Source: Onchocerca lupi
Lineage: Eukaryota > Nematoda > Chromadorea > Rhabditida > Onchocercidae
Direction of reading: 5' to 3'
Length of the DNA: 64,000 nt
Assembly: GCA_028564675.1 (NCBI GenBank)
Contig: JAOVVO010000281.1
Coordinates: forward strand, 1 to 64,000
In this document: positions 62,695-64,000 of the stretch, piece by piece
Layout of the letters: the number at the start of each line of letters is the position of its first letter
Numbering within the stretch: the stretch's first letter is position 1
The notes under the pieces: generated by a model
The model's input: the letters and a program-made list of their open reading frames with translations, nothing else
Database searches by the model: none
What the model was told of the DNA's origin: nothing
Position numbers and translations under genes: made by a program

Positions 62695-63935
62695 TTTCCA
62701 TTAATTATGATTTGCAATACATTATGCATCAAACAAAATATGCTACCAGAATCGTTATTTGGTTTTCTGCTAAAATTACAGAGAAAAAAGTGATCGCGAA
62801 TTTGCATACCTTCAATTTGTATGACGGGGTAAGAAGACGATATTGTCGAATATTTATTCTTGCAACGAAATCTTTTAAGTAAAACGTTATGTAACCAAAA
62901 AAACATGGTAATTCAAGCAGAGTGGATAAAGAATCAAATAACCGTATTATCTTAGAAAATTAAGCAAAAACATAAAAATTGTTTTGCAAAGAGGACTAAT
63001 TATAATTAAAACTGAAACATACAAAAAAAAGAAAATGAAATACAAGCGAAACAGCCAAATTATTGCCTGCAAATCTGTCATGGCAATGGCGACTGATACA
63101 TGGGATACTTCAAAACTAATAATAAAAGGAAAGACAAGCGTGTATCTTCAACACTTGCTTCAACATAAATAAATCCAATATGAAGATCAATGCAAAAGTC
63201 CACAAGCCGTCATCAATTTTTCTTGCTCACAGTTCCTTCACCAAAATATACTTCTTGCTTTCATCTTCTATTTTGATCGCATTGTCTTCATCGTATAGTT
63301 AACAATCTTTATAACCAATAAAAAAAAAGAATTTTTTGAACCTTTAGCAAATATTAAAGGATAATTTTTAATTCAAGTTTTCCGAATTTAATACAATATG
63401 TCTTCACTTTAAATCTTCGAATGCTAGCTGTCAGAAACCTCGCTCATTAATCTATAAAACAAAGTGGCGCTGCAAAATGCAAAGAATAAAAGCGATTTAG
63501 TTGAATAAAAAAAAAAAAAGAATATTTGGAATGATTACAAAAGAAAGTAGCGATGCAAGAGTTATGCTTAGAAGAGAAATCGAAGCAGTATTATGGTAAA
63601 CAACTGAAATAAAATCTGAAATGTAGTGCAGAATTTCTATTTATTCTAGGAATGACAATAACAAATCCAAATATAGGAATGGAAGACTGAAAATAAATAA
63701 CGCAAAAGAATTAGAAAATGACGGCGAATGTATGAATCGACTTATTAGTCTGCAAAAAGGAGACTTGCTTGTCTGCAAGAATCTCTGAAGCACAGATTTT
63801 CAAATCATAAAAAAAATGCAAAAAAAATAAGATTCTGCGTAAAAAATTTTAAAAAGCACTCATAAATTGATGATTCTGTCTGAGAGTAAATAAAATGTTT
63901 CTTTCGTGAACGTTGAAAGCATAAAATTCAAAGAT
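62695..63935. other. Intergenic, nothing firmly recognised
   Basis: AT-rich. The minus strand at about 63295-63225 reads DEDNAIKIEDESKKYILVKE before a GTGAGC donor-like site, but no acceptor without a stop precedes it, so I do not call it an exon. The plus frame 62984-63172 shows no domain. Confidence 0.4.
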
Positions 63936-64000
63936 TCAGTATCCAGAATCCATTAAATATTGCGCAAGTTTTTCAACTGCTACACGTACTTCTGCCGCAT
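63936..64000 (-). CDS. Possible last exon of an unidentified minus-strand gene (partial)
   Basis: The minus strand reads open from the window edge to TGA (63938-63936) and encodes AEVRVAVEKLAQYLMDSGY. It has balanced, helix-like composition and better codon quality than surrounding AT-rich frames. The gene would start beyond the right edge. I do not recognise the family, and 20 codons are too few to be sure it is coding. Confidence 0.35.
   Translation of the reverse strand, partial: AAEVRVAVEKLAQYLMDSGY

Noticed and set aside
1..64000. tRNA, rRNA, spliced-leader RNA genes, CRISPR arrays or bacterial-type operons
   Set aside because: Looked for A/B-box or cloverleaf patterns, SL-like cores and regularly spaced repeats; nothing convincing was seen. 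The repeats are diverged tandem arrays, not CRISPR, and the genes are intron-rich and eukaryotic.

Overview
The window looks like nuclear DNA of a parasitic nematode, most likely a filarial worm. The evidence is a very AT-rich background, small exons split by short-to-medium introns with T-rich acceptors ending in TTTCAG, a DB-domain secreted protein (a nematode-enriched family), a patched-related transporter-like protein, BEL/Pao retroelement remains, and a short TTAGGC-type telomeric tract. The species call is inference; the sequence itself only supports 'nematode'.

Layout. 0-1 kb (minus): a decayed LTR/gag-like retroelement edge. 2.9-4.9 kb (minus): a short-chain dehydrogenase/reductase (SDR, retinol/17-beta-hydroxysteroid type) whose last intron has no GT donor in this sequence. 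6.0-9.9 kb (plus): a heavily mutated BEL/Pao retrotransposon body, truncated in the integrase core. 10.8-12.1 kb (plus) and 13.6-14.3 kb (minus): two oppositely oriented broken pieces of the same SDR family, so the first 15 kb is a degenerating cluster mixed with retroelement debris. 15.4-25.3 kb: mostly gene-poor DNA with several diverged tandem repeats. 25.4-34.5 kb (plus): an 18-exon patched-domain (PTR) gene of about 980 residues. 37.1-38.6 kb (plus): a five-exon secreted DB-domain protein. 39.8-44.9 kb (minus): the Nck adaptor (three SH3 domains plus SH2), ten exons. 45-60.4 kb: about 15 kb with no gene I can support, only repeats and a few weak exon-like pieces. 60.4-61.3 kb (plus): Elongin C, three exons, 112 residues. 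62.1-62.7 kb: a long imperfect inverted repeat. The right edge may carry the last exon of a minus-strand gene.

The five real genes do unrelated jobs (lipid or steroid/retinoid oxidoreduction, membrane sterol-sensing/patched function, extracellular DB protein, tyrosine-kinase adaptor signalling, ubiquitin ligase/elongin complex). There is no operon-like spacing and no sign of a coordinated system. I see no convincing novel biological system. The most unusual items are the SDR gene with the missing splice donor and its broken inverted relatives, the 165-bp-arm inverted repeat downstream of Elongin C, and several families of diverged tandem repeats in intergenic DNA. Exon boundaries were derived by hand from reading frame, phase and splice signals, and were checked for phase consistency.
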